From the NCBI RefSeq assembly GCF_030263935.1, contig NZ_CP127162.1, positions 3,667,501 through 3,731,500 of the forward strand: a DNA stretch of 64,000 bases, given 5' to 3'. The notes beneath the pieces are model-generated. The model saw only the letters and a program-made list of their open reading frames with translations, was not told the origin of the DNA and did not search any database. This DNA comes from Paenibacillus polygoni. GTDB taxonomy: Bacteria; Bacillota; Bacilli; Paenibacillales; Paenibacillaceae. Shown piece after piece: positions 55,240 through 64,000 of this stretch (the first letter of the stretch is position 1; each line of letters starts with the position of its first letter). A program made the translations under genes and the position numbers.

Positions 55240-56643
55240 TCAGATCTGTAATGGTTCCGTAATTAAGGCATTCGCCACATCTTCCAGCTTCATTCCCCGG
55301 GATGCTTTTACAAGCACTACATCCTTAGAACTCATTCTATCCTTAAGGTAGGAAATTAAAGCATCCTTATCTTCAAAAGCGAACACTGCTTCCGCAGGCA
55401 TGTGTTGCCGTGCGCCTTTGGCAATGTAAGAAGACAAGGGACCATATGTGAAAACCAGATCGAGCTTATCAGGTGTCAAATATTGTCCAATCTCTTCATG
55501 AAGTTCTTCCTGCCTTGGTCCAAGCTCAAGCATATCGCCAAGTACTGCCGCTTTGCGAGAATACCCAGAAAGGCCAGCAAGAGCATCAATCGCAGCTTTC
55601 ATCGCTGTAGGACTCGCATTATAAGCATCATTAAGTACCGTAATCCCACTCGTACCTTTTAGGACCTCAATACGCATCCCCGTTAGTTTTATCTCGGATA
55701 GACCTTTTTTCATATTTTCGTAGGACACGCCGTAATGTCTTGCAACAGCAAGCGCAGCGAGTGCATTCACCACGTTATGAGCACCAATCAGAGGAATAGA
55801 TAATGCTTCTTCCCCGGATCGAACCGAAGTAAATACCATTCCTTCAGGGTGATTCATCATTCCCGTAGGGAAATCATCATTTGTCGCATTCATACCAAAA
55901 GTAAACCGTTTAAATTCCATTGGTTTTTTGGTCGCAGGTTCTGCAAGAACACGATCTGCTAAAGGATCATCACCGTTATAGATCAGGAGTCCACCATTTT
56001 TGAGTCCTGCCATAATTTCCAGCTTAGCCCGAGCAATTTCTTCTCTTGAACCCAGCTGCAACAGATGCGCTTCTCCAATATTCGTAATAACAGCAACATC
56101 TGGACAAGCAATTTGCGTTAGACGTTCAATTTCCTGACGCCCGCTCATCCCCATTTCCAAAATTGCAATTTCCGCATCTTCCGGCATACTTAAAATCGTT
56201 AAAGGCAGACCAATATGGTTGTTAAAGTTCCCTTGTGTCTTATGTACCTTAAAGGTAGTAGATAAAAGGGAGTACACCATATCTTTCGTTGTTGTTTTCC
56301 CATTGCTGCCCGTAATCGCAACTACAGAAGCACCGCTCTCTTTGAGATAGGCAGCCGCAATCTCCTGAAGTGCCGTTAGCGTGTCATCAACGAGGATGAC
56401 GGCGCCTTCAGGTGCATCTCCATGGTCTCTTTGCCACAGTGTCCCTGCAGCTCCCGAAGCCAGGCAGCTAGAAGCATATTCATGCCCATCAAAATGCTCC
56501 CCTGTCAGCGGAACAAATAATTGTCCCGCTGATGGTTTGCGTGAGTCCGTGTATACTCCTTCAATGAGCGTTTCACGGTCACTTTCTCTTACAAGGGTGC
56601 CGCTGCACATCTGTGCTATTTGTTCTAACGTTCTTTTTATCAC
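55240..56643 (-). CDS. murF: UDP-MurNAc-tripeptide:D-Ala-D-Ala ligase MurF
   Basis: A 467-residue Mur ligase that completes the pentapeptide. The ATP loop is AITGSNGKTTTKDMVYSL. Other motifs are NFNNHIGLPLTIL and VTNIGEAHLLQLGSRE, and NDAYNASPTAMKAAIDAL in the C-terminal domain. The start codon is GTG, overlapping the murE stop (GTGA). In Bacillus subtilis murF is elsewhere, so its presence between murE and mraY is the order seen in many other bacteria. Confidence 0.97.
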   Translation of the reverse strand: MIKRTLEQIAQMCSGTLVRESDRETLIEGVYTDSRKPSAGQLFVPLTGEHFDGHEYASSCLASGAAGTLWQRDHGDAPEGAVILVDDTLTALQEIAAAYLKESGASVVAITGSNGKTTTKDMVYSLLSTTFKVHKTQGNFNNHIGLPLTILSMPEDAEIAILEMGMSGRQEIERLTQIACPDVAVITNIGEAHLLQLGSREEIARAKLEIMAGLKNGGLLIYNGDDPLADRVLAEPATKKPMEFKRFTFGMNATNDDFPTGMMNHPEGMVFTSVRSGEEALSIPLIGAHNVVNALAALAVARHYGVSYENMKKGLSEIKLTGMRIEVLKGTSGITVLNDAYNASPTAMKAAIDALAGLSGYSRKAAVLGDMLELGPRQEELHEEIGQYLTPDKLDLVFTYGPLSSYIAKGARQHMPAEAVFAFEDKDALISYLKDRMSSKDVVLVKASRGMKLEDVANALITEPLQI

Positions 56644-58127
56644 TTTGTTATTCCCCTTATCGCTTCTTTCGCCACGAGCCGATCGTCAAAATCTGTTTTC
56701 ACCGTTCCGATAATCTGGTAAGTCTCGTGACCTTTGCCCGCTATCAATACTACATCGCCTGGGCTTGCCAGTTCAATAGCACGTTTAATAGCTGACTTAC
56801 GGTCAACAATCAGTTCATATTTTTCGGATGGAACCCCATCTGCTATTAATCCCTGCTTGATATCTTCAAGAATGGCATCCGGGTTTTCTGTGCGAGGATT
56901 ATCAGAAGTAACAAACACTCTGTCACTGTATTTAGCAGCGATTTGACCCATGATTGGACGTTTTGTGCGATCTCGGTCTCCACCGCATCCAAAGACACAG
57001 AACACTTCTTTTTCAGCAAATTCGTTAACGGTACGCAGTACATTCTCAAGACCATCCGGTGTATGAGCGTAGTCTACGATCACGGCAAAAGGCTGACCTT
57101 CATTTACCGCTTCTACCCTGCCATCTACACCTGGAATGGCTTCAAGGCTGCGCTTGATCGAATCAAGCTCAATTCCTTCAAGCAGAGCTGCTGAGATCGC
57201 TGCGAGCGCGTTATACACATTAAACTTACCTACCATACGAAGCTCTACATCCGTACTTCCTTTAAAGGAATCTACGTGGAAGGAAGTGCCTCGTGCTGTA
57301 ATTTTAATATTAGAAGCCCGCACATCAGCATTCGCATCGATTCCATATGTAATCACTTCTGCTGAAGTAGAATCTGCAAAATAAACCGATGCTGCATCAT
57401 CTGCATTAAGAACCGCATACTTGCGTTTATGAAGGTCATCTTCAAATCCATTGCCTAGTCTAGCAAAAAGCAAAGATTTCGCACCACGGTACTCTTCCAT
57501 CGTGTGATGATAGTCCAGGTGATCCTGAGTGAGGTTCGTAAACACCGCAGTCCGGAATTCGGTTCCTTTTACACGTCCTTGCTGCAACGCATGAGAAGAA
57601 ACTTCCATAACACAATTTTTCACGCCTGCTTCTACCATATGATGAAGACTGCGCTGCAAATCAAGGGCTTCTGGTGTGGTTCCTGACATCGGGAACGTTT
57701 GACCGGCATAACGCATCTGAATCGTGCCAATTAGACCAGTCTCTGATTCCGCATCATTCAATATTTGTTCAATCAGATAAGTTGTCGTTGTTTTTCCATT
57801 CGTACCTGTAACGCCGATCATATTCAGCTTCTGACTCGGGTGTCCAAAAAAACGATCCGAGAAAACAGCCATTGCAAATCGGCAGCTGCTTACGATGAGT
57901 TGAGGTACATCGATTTCAAGTTTACGTTCCACGACAAGTGCAACTGCACCGAGGCTTACTGCTTTGTCAGCATAATCATGACCATCTACGGTATGACCAG
58001 GCAGACATATAAACATATCCCCATCTTGAACTTGTCTTGAATCCGTTTGAATTCCTTTGATTTCTGTGTTTCCATTGCCGGAGAGTTCACATACTGCCAG
58101 CAGGGAAGCAAATTGTTTTAACTGCAC
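56640..58127 (-). CDS. murE: UDP-MurNAc-L-Ala-D-Glu:meso-diaminopimelate ligase MurE
   Basis: A 495-residue Mur ligase adding the third stem residue. The ATP loop is GVTGTNGKTTTTYLIEQIL. MEVSSHALQQGRV and NLTQDHLDYHHTMEEY are family motifs. The substrate motif DNPRTENP corresponds to the DNPR signature of diaminopimelate-specific enzymes; lysine-adding enzymes have a different sequence. Thus the wall is predicted to be meso-DAP type, in keeping with the dapL gene in this window. It follows spoVD and overlaps murF. Confidence 0.97.
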   Translation of the reverse strand: MQLKQFASLLAVCELSGNGNTEIKGIQTDSRQVQDGDMFICLPGHTVDGHDYADKAVSLGAVALVVERKLEIDVPQLIVSSCRFAMAVFSDRFFGHPSQKLNMIGVTGTNGKTTTTYLIEQILNDAESETGLIGTIQMRYAGQTFPMSGTTPEALDLQRSLHHMVEAGVKNCVMEVSSHALQQGRVKGTEFRTAVFTNLTQDHLDYHHTMEEYRGAKSLLFARLGNGFEDDLHKRKYAVLNADDAASVYFADSTSAEVITYGIDANADVRASNIKITARGTSFHVDSFKGSTDVELRMVGKFNVYNALAAISAALLEGIELDSIKRSLEAIPGVDGRVEAVNEGQPFAVIVDYAHTPDGLENVLRTVNEFAEKEVFCVFGCGGDRDRTKRPIMGQIAAKYSDRVFVTSDNPRTENPDAILEDIKQGLIADGVPSEKYELIVDRKSAIKRAIELASPGDVVLIAGKGHETYQIIGTVKTDFDDRLVAKEAIRGITK

Positions 58128-58219
58128 ATGTATTCCTTCTTTCCATGAAATAAGACGTCATCCTTACCTATTGTATCCGTTACTTGCCAGTATGGTCCAT
58201 AGATAGATGAGTAAAAACC

Positions 58220-60202
58220 TTAAGGCTCTTCTTTTTCATTATCTGCCTTCGTTTTCTCTTCGCTCTGGTGCGCATCTTCCGGTTCACTGCCCATGTAGAT
58301 TCGAATGGTCGAGCCGCGTTCCACCCTTGCTCCTGGCTTTGGAGCTTGACTTACTACGGTTTTGCCAGATCCGGATTTCGACAGCATGAAGTTCATATTA
58401 AGATCCTCATAGAGGTCCTGTACTGTCGCTCCGGTAAGATTTGGAACAGTAACGATCGGTGTTTCGCCATATTTGTATTCCTTAGCGATCTGATCACTCC
58501 GAGGCGGTACTTGTAAATAATGAAGCGAATCTTCTAGAATGTTCTGTACAATCGGCGCGGCAACAACGCCTCCGAATTGGATTCCTTTCGGGTTATCAAC
58601 GGCCGTATATACGACAATCTGCGGATCATCCGCTGGAGCAAAACCGATAAAGGAAACAATATGTTCTGTCGACGAGTATCTCCCATTAATTACCTTCTGT
58701 GCCGTACCCGTCTTTCCGCCTACTCGGTATCCATCAATAAATGCCGGGCGGCCTGTTCCTTTCGCGACTACACTTTCGAGAGCTTCTCGAACCTTCCTCG
58801 ATGTTTCTTCAGAGATGACTTGCCTTACGACTTCAGGCTTGGTCTCTTCTACGATTTTACCTGTCACCGGATCAACCCAGGACTTGGCTACAAATGGTTT
58901 GTACAGTTTCCCGCCGTTAATGGCGGCAGAGACGGCCGTAATCTGCTGGATAGGAGTAACAGATACCCCTTGACCAAAAGCAGTCGTAGCAAGCTCTACA
59001 GGTCCTACCTGCGAGAGTTTAAATAAAATTCCAGAGGCTTCTCCACTAAGGTCAATGCCTGTTTTAGAGCCGAAACCGAAGTTTTTAATATACTTGAAAA
59101 GCGACTCTTTGCCAAGTTTTTGACCTAGGGCAACAAACCCTGGATTACAGGAGTTTTCCACAACCTGTAAAAAGGACTGGCTGCCATGGCCGCCTTTCTT
59201 CCAGCACCGAAGTCTAGCTCCGCCGACTTCAACAAACCCCTTATCAAAAAACCTGTCATTTTTAAGATCCACTTTCTTTTCTTCAAGGGCAGCTGCCAGC
59301 GTAATAATCTTGAAGGTAGAACCCGGTTCATATGTCATCCATACCGGTAAATTCCGATTATATATATCAGCGTCATATTCCTGATAGTGACCGGGTTCAT
59401 AGCTTGGGCGGCTGGCCATCCCGAGTACTTCCCCAGTCTTTGGGTTCATCGCAATGGCAAGAGCCGAATTGGCTTGAAATTTGACCATTGCTTGATCCAG
59501 TTCACGTTCAATAATAGACTGAATCGGCTGGTCAATCGTAAGCTTGAGGTTCAGTCCATCTTGAGGAGCTTGATAAGTCTCGCTTGATCCCGGCATTAAT
59601 CTGCCTGCGGCATCAGAGAGATAGGCAATACCTCCCCCAATTCCGTTCAGATTGTCATCATACGTTTTTTCAACACCGGTCAATCCCTGATTATCAATTC
59701 CGGTAAATCCAAGAATATGACCTGCAAGATCCCCAAAAGGATAATAGCGTTTATTATCTTCAGCTACAACAATGCCCGGAAGCTCTAAATCACGAATCTG
59801 CTGTGCTTTCTCCATCGTAATTTTGCGGCCCCCGGGCTTGATCTGAACTATTCTTTCTTTCTTCGAGATAATACCCAGCACTTTTTCCTTCGTCATCCCT
59901 AGTAAGGGTGCTAAAGCCGTAGCCGTCTGCTCCTTGTCCTTAATCTGTACAGGAATAGCCATCACGGATGGCGTTGTAATGTTGTAAGCAAGAGAAATCC
60001 CGTTCCGATCAAGGATTTGTCCTCTTTTTGCTGTGTACGGAATTTCTCTTCGCCACAAGTTCTCCGCTTCCTCCGATAATGCTGGCCCTTTGACAAATTG
60101 TACATAAGCTAAACGTACGACCAGTGCTGAAAATAAAATAAGAAGTATCAGCATGCACCATAGTAAACGGCGACGAAGCATCACGCTGGACACTTTGGCC
60201 AT
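58220..60202 (-). CDS. spoVD: SpoVD-type class B penicillin-binding protein with PASTA domain
   Basis: A 660-residue bitopic transpeptidase. One membrane helix at about 10-32 is followed by the PBP dimerisation domain. The transpeptidase motifs are EPGSTFKII (S-T-F-K), ENSCNPGF (S-x-N) and GGKTGTAQKV (K-T-G). One PASTA domain follows near 580-640 (VTVPNLTGATVQDLYEDLN). The start at 60202 has GGGGGGAG at 6 nt. Single-PASTA structure and position between pbpB and murE match SpoVD, needed for spore cortex synthesis. Confidence 0.92.
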   Translation of the reverse strand: MAKVSSVMLRRRLLWCMLILLILFSALVVRLAYVQFVKGPALSEEAENLWRREIPYTAKRGQILDRNGISLAYNITTPSVMAIPVQIKDKEQTATALAPLLGMTKEKVLGIISKKERIVQIKPGGRKITMEKAQQIRDLELPGIVVAEDNKRYYPFGDLAGHILGFTGIDNQGLTGVEKTYDDNLNGIGGGIAYLSDAAGRLMPGSSETYQAPQDGLNLKLTIDQPIQSIIERELDQAMVKFQANSALAIAMNPKTGEVLGMASRPSYEPGHYQEYDADIYNRNLPVWMTYEPGSTFKIITLAAALEEKKVDLKNDRFFDKGFVEVGGARLRCWKKGGHGSQSFLQVVENSCNPGFVALGQKLGKESLFKYIKNFGFGSKTGIDLSGEASGILFKLSQVGPVELATTAFGQGVSVTPIQQITAVSAAINGGKLYKPFVAKSWVDPVTGKIVEETKPEVVRQVISEETSRKVREALESVVAKGTGRPAFIDGYRVGGKTGTAQKVINGRYSSTEHIVSFIGFAPADDPQIVVYTAVDNPKGIQFGGVVAAPIVQNILEDSLHYLQVPPRSDQIAKEYKYGETPIVTVPNLTGATVQDLYEDLNMNFMLSKSGSGKTVVSQAPKPGARVERGSTIRIYMGSEPEDAHQSEEKTKADNEKEEP

Positions 60203-60289
60203 ATTCATCTCCCCCCGACTTGTCTCCTTCATTCACAATATCATTCATCATTATGAATATTCAGGACAATCAGGGAATAGAACAAGCCT

Positions 60290-62590
60290 TTAGTTATCAC
60301 CGCGTTCTTCAGCTGTAGTACCGCTTATTTCAGGTTCTGTTACCGTTGATTCCGCTGATTCTTTATTTTCAGTACCAGCTTCGGATTTATTCACATCCTC
60401 TGCCTCGTCCGAAGAAAGCACATCTTCTCCCGTTTCTCCCGTAACGGTTTCTTTGGCCGATTTTAGCGTAAGGACAACCGTCCGTTGTTCGCCGGACACT
60501 TCTACCTTTTGTTCAGATACGAAACCTTCACCTTCGACTTTAACTCCTACTTTGATCAGAGTCAGTACTTCCAGGGCATCCCGCAGGGATTCTCCGGTCA
60601 GATCCGGTACTTCCATCGTATCGCTGTCTTCTGTTAACAAATACACTCGTTGCCCAGGTTGCAAAGCAGTACCCGACTCTGGATATTGCTTAACGACTTC
60701 GCTTCCCTTACCAAGAGTTTCATAAGCAATCCCTTGTTCAAGAAGCTGTGATCTTGCTTCTTTGCCCGATTTTCCAACCAAATCCGGTGCTTTTTTGCTC
60801 ACCACTTTTGATTTATCGGTGTCATCCTTAGATGCTGTTTCTTTTGGTACACCCAGATACGTAAGGGACTTTGACATGATCTCCTTAAATACAGGAGCTG
60901 CTGCGGTTCCTCCCCCTACCGTGGGGTCATTCGGCTGGTCAATTACGACGATCATTGCAATTTTAGGATTGTCTGCAGGCGCGAAACCAATAAAGGATAC
61001 AACTGCCTTCGAATGATCATATTTACCGTTTACATACTTTATCGCCGTCCCTGTCTTACCTGCGACACGATAACCATCAATATATGCTTTTCTTCCCGAA
61101 CCTTTTTCCCGATCAGCAACCACTTGTTCTAGATAAGTGCTGACTGTTTTGGAAGTAGACGCTGATATTGCTTGTCTTACTACTTTAGGTTCTACCTTTT
61201 CTACTTCACCCGTATTTGGATCTGTTATCTCTTTGACCAGATGCGGAACCATTAATTTACCACCATTAGCAATAGCAGAAACAGCAGCAACCTGCTGAAG
61301 CGGCGTAACTTGCACGAGACCATGCCCGTAAGAAGCCGCAGCTATATCTGCAGCATAATGCAGTTCACGAATCGGTGAAGCAGACTCATTAGGTAAGTCA
61401 ATTCCTGTTTTCACACCAAATCCAAACTTATCAATATAACTGCGCAGTTTTTCTCCACCAAGCATTTTATACCCGAGGTTAACAAACGCAACGTTACTGG
61501 AACGTTTGACTCCATCGAGATAGGTTATTGTCCCCCAATTCCGACTTACGTCACTAATCGTGCGGCCACCCACTGTAACACTACCGGATTCATAGGTAGC
61601 ATTTGGATTAAACAGCTTTTCTTCTACGGCTCCTGCCAGGGTTACAATCTTAAAGGTAGACCCCGGCTCGTAAATAGATTGGATCGCATGATTAAAAAAG
61701 TTTTCCTGTTCGGATTCCCAGTACGTATTAGGATTATAATTCGGCATATTTGCCATTCCTAAAATTTCCATTGTATTTGGATCCGCTGCGATTACAGTCA
61801 TACTGATTGGATCATACTGATCCACCGCTTTTTTCATGGCTTCTTCTATATAGAACTGGATCGTATCATCAATAGTTAGAGTCAAATTTTTACCATTAAC
61901 GGCAGGGGTATATTCAACCGTTGAATTATTAATCTCTACCCCTTTCCTGTCAGCCTGATAGACCATTTTTCCATCTTGTCCTTTTAACTTCTCATCATAA
62001 TAGAGCTCGAGGCCATAGACAGGGTCATCTTCTTTATTCAGGTAGCCAAGGACATGGGACGCCAGATTATTTTCAGGATAGAACCGTTTTGTTGCTTCCA
62101 TCAAAACAATCGCATCTTTTGCACCATATTCTTCGTCCAGTTTTTCTCTAAATTCATCAACTTGGTCTTTCAGTTCTTGGCTGATCTTGTACCCTTCGCT
62201 TCGAACCTCGCGGTAAATACGTAACTCACCGTCATCCTTTGTTGAAGTTATATCCTCTCGAAGACCAGCCTCATCTTTGCCGAGCAAATTATGGAGCCCC
62301 TTCACAACCTCATCTTCAATCTCTTTTTCAGCGATGAGTTTAGGATTCACTGCCACCGTATAAGCAGGGGCATCTTTAGCAAGAATATCTCCATTACGAT
62401 CCGTTATCGTTCCTCGTTTGGCAGAAATTATCTTCGTTCGATCGATAAGTTCCAAAGCATGCTTTTTCCATGTATCCGCATCAACTACTTGAATCCAAAA
62501 TACTTTCCCTACAAGTACAAGAAAAAAGAGGGTGATGATCCCTCCAATAAGTAACGTGCGAAGTTTTATTCTTTTTCCTGTTTTCCCCAT
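60290..62590 (-). CDS. pbpB: Septal class B penicillin-binding protein 2B
   Basis: A 766-residue transpeptidase for septal peptidoglycan. An N-terminal helix is at about 15-38. The active site motifs are EPGSTFKIV, RSSNVAFVNLG (S-S-N) and AGKTGTAIKY. Two PASTA domains follow at about 595-720 (APDLVGKSGKEARSQL; EVPDLTGESLRDALEVL), and the tail is Glu/Ser/Thr-rich. The start at 62590 has GAGG 7 nt upstream; a TTG two codons earlier is less likely. It follows ftsL, as in Bacillus, and would act with FtsW and FtsL/DivIB. Confidence 0.94.
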   Translation of the reverse strand: MGKTGKRIKLRTLLIGGIITLFFLVLVGKVFWIQVVDADTWKKHALELIDRTKIISAKRGTITDRNGDILAKDAPAYTVAVNPKLIAEKEIEDEVVKGLHNLLGKDEAGLREDITSTKDDGELRIYREVRSEGYKISQELKDQVDEFREKLDEEYGAKDAIVLMEATKRFYPENNLASHVLGYLNKEDDPVYGLELYYDEKLKGQDGKMVYQADRKGVEINNSTVEYTPAVNGKNLTLTIDDTIQFYIEEAMKKAVDQYDPISMTVIAADPNTMEILGMANMPNYNPNTYWESEQENFFNHAIQSIYEPGSTFKIVTLAGAVEEKLFNPNATYESGSVTVGGRTISDVSRNWGTITYLDGVKRSSNVAFVNLGYKMLGGEKLRSYIDKFGFGVKTGIDLPNESASPIRELHYAADIAAASYGHGLVQVTPLQQVAAVSAIANGGKLMVPHLVKEITDPNTGEVEKVEPKVVRQAISASTSKTVSTYLEQVVADREKGSGRKAYIDGYRVAGKTGTAIKYVNGKYDHSKAVVSFIGFAPADNPKIAMIVVIDQPNDPTVGGGTAAAPVFKEIMSKSLTYLGVPKETASKDDTDKSKVVSKKAPDLVGKSGKEARSQLLEQGIAYETLGKGSEVVKQYPESGTALQPGQRVYLLTEDSDTMEVPDLTGESLRDALEVLTLIKVGVKVEGEGFVSEQKVEVSGEQRTVVLTLKSAKETVTGETGEDVLSSDEAEDVNKSEAGTENKESAESTVTEPEISGTTAEERGDN

Positions 62591-62628
62591 TTTCAAACCT
62601 CACATTCAATCGTCAGTTTGGTCCTTCC

Positions 62629-63027
62629 TTACGGAGTGCCCGTTGTAACTGACGTTCTTTGAACTCGAATTGCCTCTTGTTCCGAAGACGGCTCAATGTA
62701 ACCGAGCTCCCGCGCTTTCGCTACAATATCGCTTTCCAGTTTTTCTTTCTGAACTTCAATTACAGCCATTTCTTTATTAGACTGTTCAATACTCTGGTTT
62801 GCCGTGTGCATCTGCTTGTTCAGATCGTAAATATTTGCATATCTGCCCACCAAAACACTCGCAATTGCTATACATACGATTACCGTCATCAAATACAGGA
62901 ATTTCTCTCTTGGAGGCAGTCCTGTTCTCCGTGTTACGACTTTTGTCGTTTCCTTATAGCGATTGGGCTTTAGCTGTTCAGCATTTGCTCTCTCTTTCAT
63001 TGCCAGATTGCCACGTGTATAGGCCAT
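62629..63027 (-). CDS. ftsL: Cell division protein FtsL
   Basis: A 132-residue bitopic protein: a basic cytoplasmic region of about 40 residues (RYKETTKVVTRRTGLPPREK), one helix FLYLMTVIVCIAIASVLVG, and an extracellular coiled coil (QMHTANQSIEQSNKEMAVIE). It ends with a short ELGYIEPS region, typical for FtsL. Sequence is poorly conserved, so the call rests on topology and position between rsmH and pbpB. It forms a complex with DivIC and DivIB. Confidence 0.9.
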   Translation of the reverse strand: MAYTRGNLAMKERANAEQLKPNRYKETTKVVTRRTGLPPREKFLYLMTVIVCIAIASVLVGRYANIYDLNKQMHTANQSIEQSNKEMAVIEVQKEKLESDIVAKARELGYIEPSSEQEAIRVQRTSVTTGTP

Positions 63028-63054
63028 AGTCGACTCTCCTTACGTTTCAATAGG

Positions 63055-64000
63055 TTACAATTTCTCCGCTACACGCAGCTTTGCTGAACGCGCTCTGGGG
63101 TTTTGCGACAGTTCTGCTTCTGTGGGTACCACCGGCTTACGATTTACGAGCCGCAGCGTTCCTTTACCCCCACAGACACATAACGGGAAGTCAGTTGGGC
63201 ATGTGCATTTTTCTAAATAACTGCTAAAAATCTGTTTACATATCCTGTCTTCCAAGGAATGAAACGTAATAACAGATACTCTGCCTCCAGGCTTAAGACA
63301 ACGCACAGCCTGATGTAAAGCTTCCTCAAATGCACCGAGCTCATCATTCACGGCAATTCGAAGGGCTTGAAAGCTTCGTTTGGCAGGATGACCGCCCGTT
63401 CTCCGGGCAGCCGCCGGAATACCTTCTTTTATGATATCGACCAATTCGCCTGTAGTTTCAATAGGTGCAGACTTTCTTTTTTCAACTATTACCCGCGCAA
63501 TGCGTCTTGAAAACTTTTCTTCGCCATAAACATACAAAATTCGGGCAATTTCTTCTTCACTCCACTCATTAATGATGTCTTTTGCTGTCAAAAGAGCAGA
63601 TTGATCCATCCGCATATCCAGTGGTGCATCGTGGTTATAACTGAATCCGCGTTCTCCTTCATCAAACTGGGGTGATGACACACCTAAGTCGTACAAAATA
63701 CCGTCCACTTGTGGTATCCCGCCCTGCATGGGCACGTCCTGCGCAGTCAGCACTTCGGTCAAATCTCGAAAATTAGTCTTTACGAGTGTAATGTTCGTAT
63801 CAAACTCCGCTAGTTTACTCTTGGCATGATCAAGAGCCCAATCGTCCTGGTCAAGGGCAATGAGTCTTCCCTGTGGTCCCAGTTTTGAAGCGATAACCGA
63901 GCTATGACCCGCACCGCCGAGCGTGCAGTCCACGTAAATCCCGTCCTGTTTGATGTTAAGTCCTTCGGTTGCTTCTTCTTTAAGTACGGTAATGTGGTGA
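63055..64000 (-). CDS. rsmH: 16S rRNA (cytosine-1402-N4)-methyltransferase RsmH, lacking only its first codons
   Basis: The gene enters from the right edge; reading the last bases gives [18 protein letters not shown], so probably only the initial Met and one residue lie outside. The SAM-binding motif is [14 protein letters not shown], with ALDQDDWAL and the family motifs [20 protein letters not shown] and [16 protein letters not shown]. Near the C-terminus a Cys cluster ([13 protein letters not shown]) is present. It methylates C1402 of 16S rRNA together with RsmI. It is the usual head gene of the dcw cluster, after mraZ. Confidence 0.96.
   Translation of the reverse strand, partial: HHITVLKEEATEGLNIKQDGIYVDCTLGGAGHSSVIASKLGPQGRLIALDQDDWALDHAKSKLAEFDTNITLVKTNFRDLTEVLTAQDVPMQGGIPQVDGILYDLGVSSPQFDEGERGFSYNHDAPLDMRMDQSALLTAKDIINEWSEEEIARILYVYGEEKFSRRIARVIVEKRKSAPIETTGELVDIIKEGIPAAARRTGGHPAKRSFQALRIAVNDELGAFEEALHQAVRCLKPGGRVSVITFHSLEDRICKQIFSSYLEKCTCPTDFPLCVCGGKGTLRLVNRKPVVPTEAELSQNPRARSAKLRVAEKL

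Overview
The window looks like chromosome of an endospore-forming, low-GC Gram-positive bacterium, most probably Paenibacillus or a close relative. The basis is the core gene order, the presence of spoIIGA, sigE, sigG, spoVD and a yteA-type gene, an initiator tRNA almost identical to the Bacillus type, a meso-diaminopimelate-type MurE, and T-box and PyrR leader RNAs. Nearly every gene is on the minus strand, so the map reads from right to left. I see no insertion sequence, prophage or CRISPR array.

Region 1 (1 to about 11.7 kb) is a type IV pilus locus: pilB, pilT and the start of pilC. A 1526-residue secreted adhesin-like protein is divergent from pilB. Facing it are a PilX-like protein and two prepilin-like proteins, the latter translationally coupled to a membrane-anchored Mrr-type nuclease. 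Region 2 (11.7 to 12.5 kb) holds two CAU-anticodon tRNAs (initiator fMet plus Ile2 or Met) and two unlisted small ORFs of 57 and 45 codons. Region 3 (12.3 to 19.8 kb) is a compact ABC operon: ATPase, MFP adaptor lipoprotein, 972-residue FtsX-type permease, a second ATPase with an AbrB-like tail, a sugar-type solute-binding lipoprotein and a tiny hydrophobic protein. It is the least explained system here.

Region 4 (20.0 to 29.2 kb) is the pyrimidine operon pyrR-pyrB-pyrC-carA-carB-pyrF-pyrE, behind a strong promoter and a PyrR attenuator. It lacks pyrP, pyrK and pyrD. Region 5 (29.4 to 34.1 kb) has a 30-codon membrane peptide gene, dapL, an RluA-family pseudouridine synthase, lspA, a yteA-like gene and a DUF5665-type gene.

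Region 6 (34.1 to 64 kb) is the division and wall cluster in Bacillus-like order: rsmH, ftsL, pbpB, spoVD, murE, murF, mraY, murD, ftsW/spoVE, murG, murA, divIB, ftsA, ftsZ, spoIIGA, sigE, sigG, ylmC, pgeF, yggS, sepF, yggT, ylmH, divIVA, then ileS behind an isoleucine T-box. The ileS product looks like the eukaryote-like type 2 enzyme. Lipid-II synthesis, septum assembly and the switch to sporulation sigma factors are thus encoded in one co-oriented block.

Several starts were corrected by ribosome-binding-site reasoning. The most notable is spoIIGA, whose conserved N-terminus can only be reached from a CTG codon. TTG starts are supported for ftsA and murA. Leader RNAs, promoters and terminators were read by eye; no folding or database search was run.
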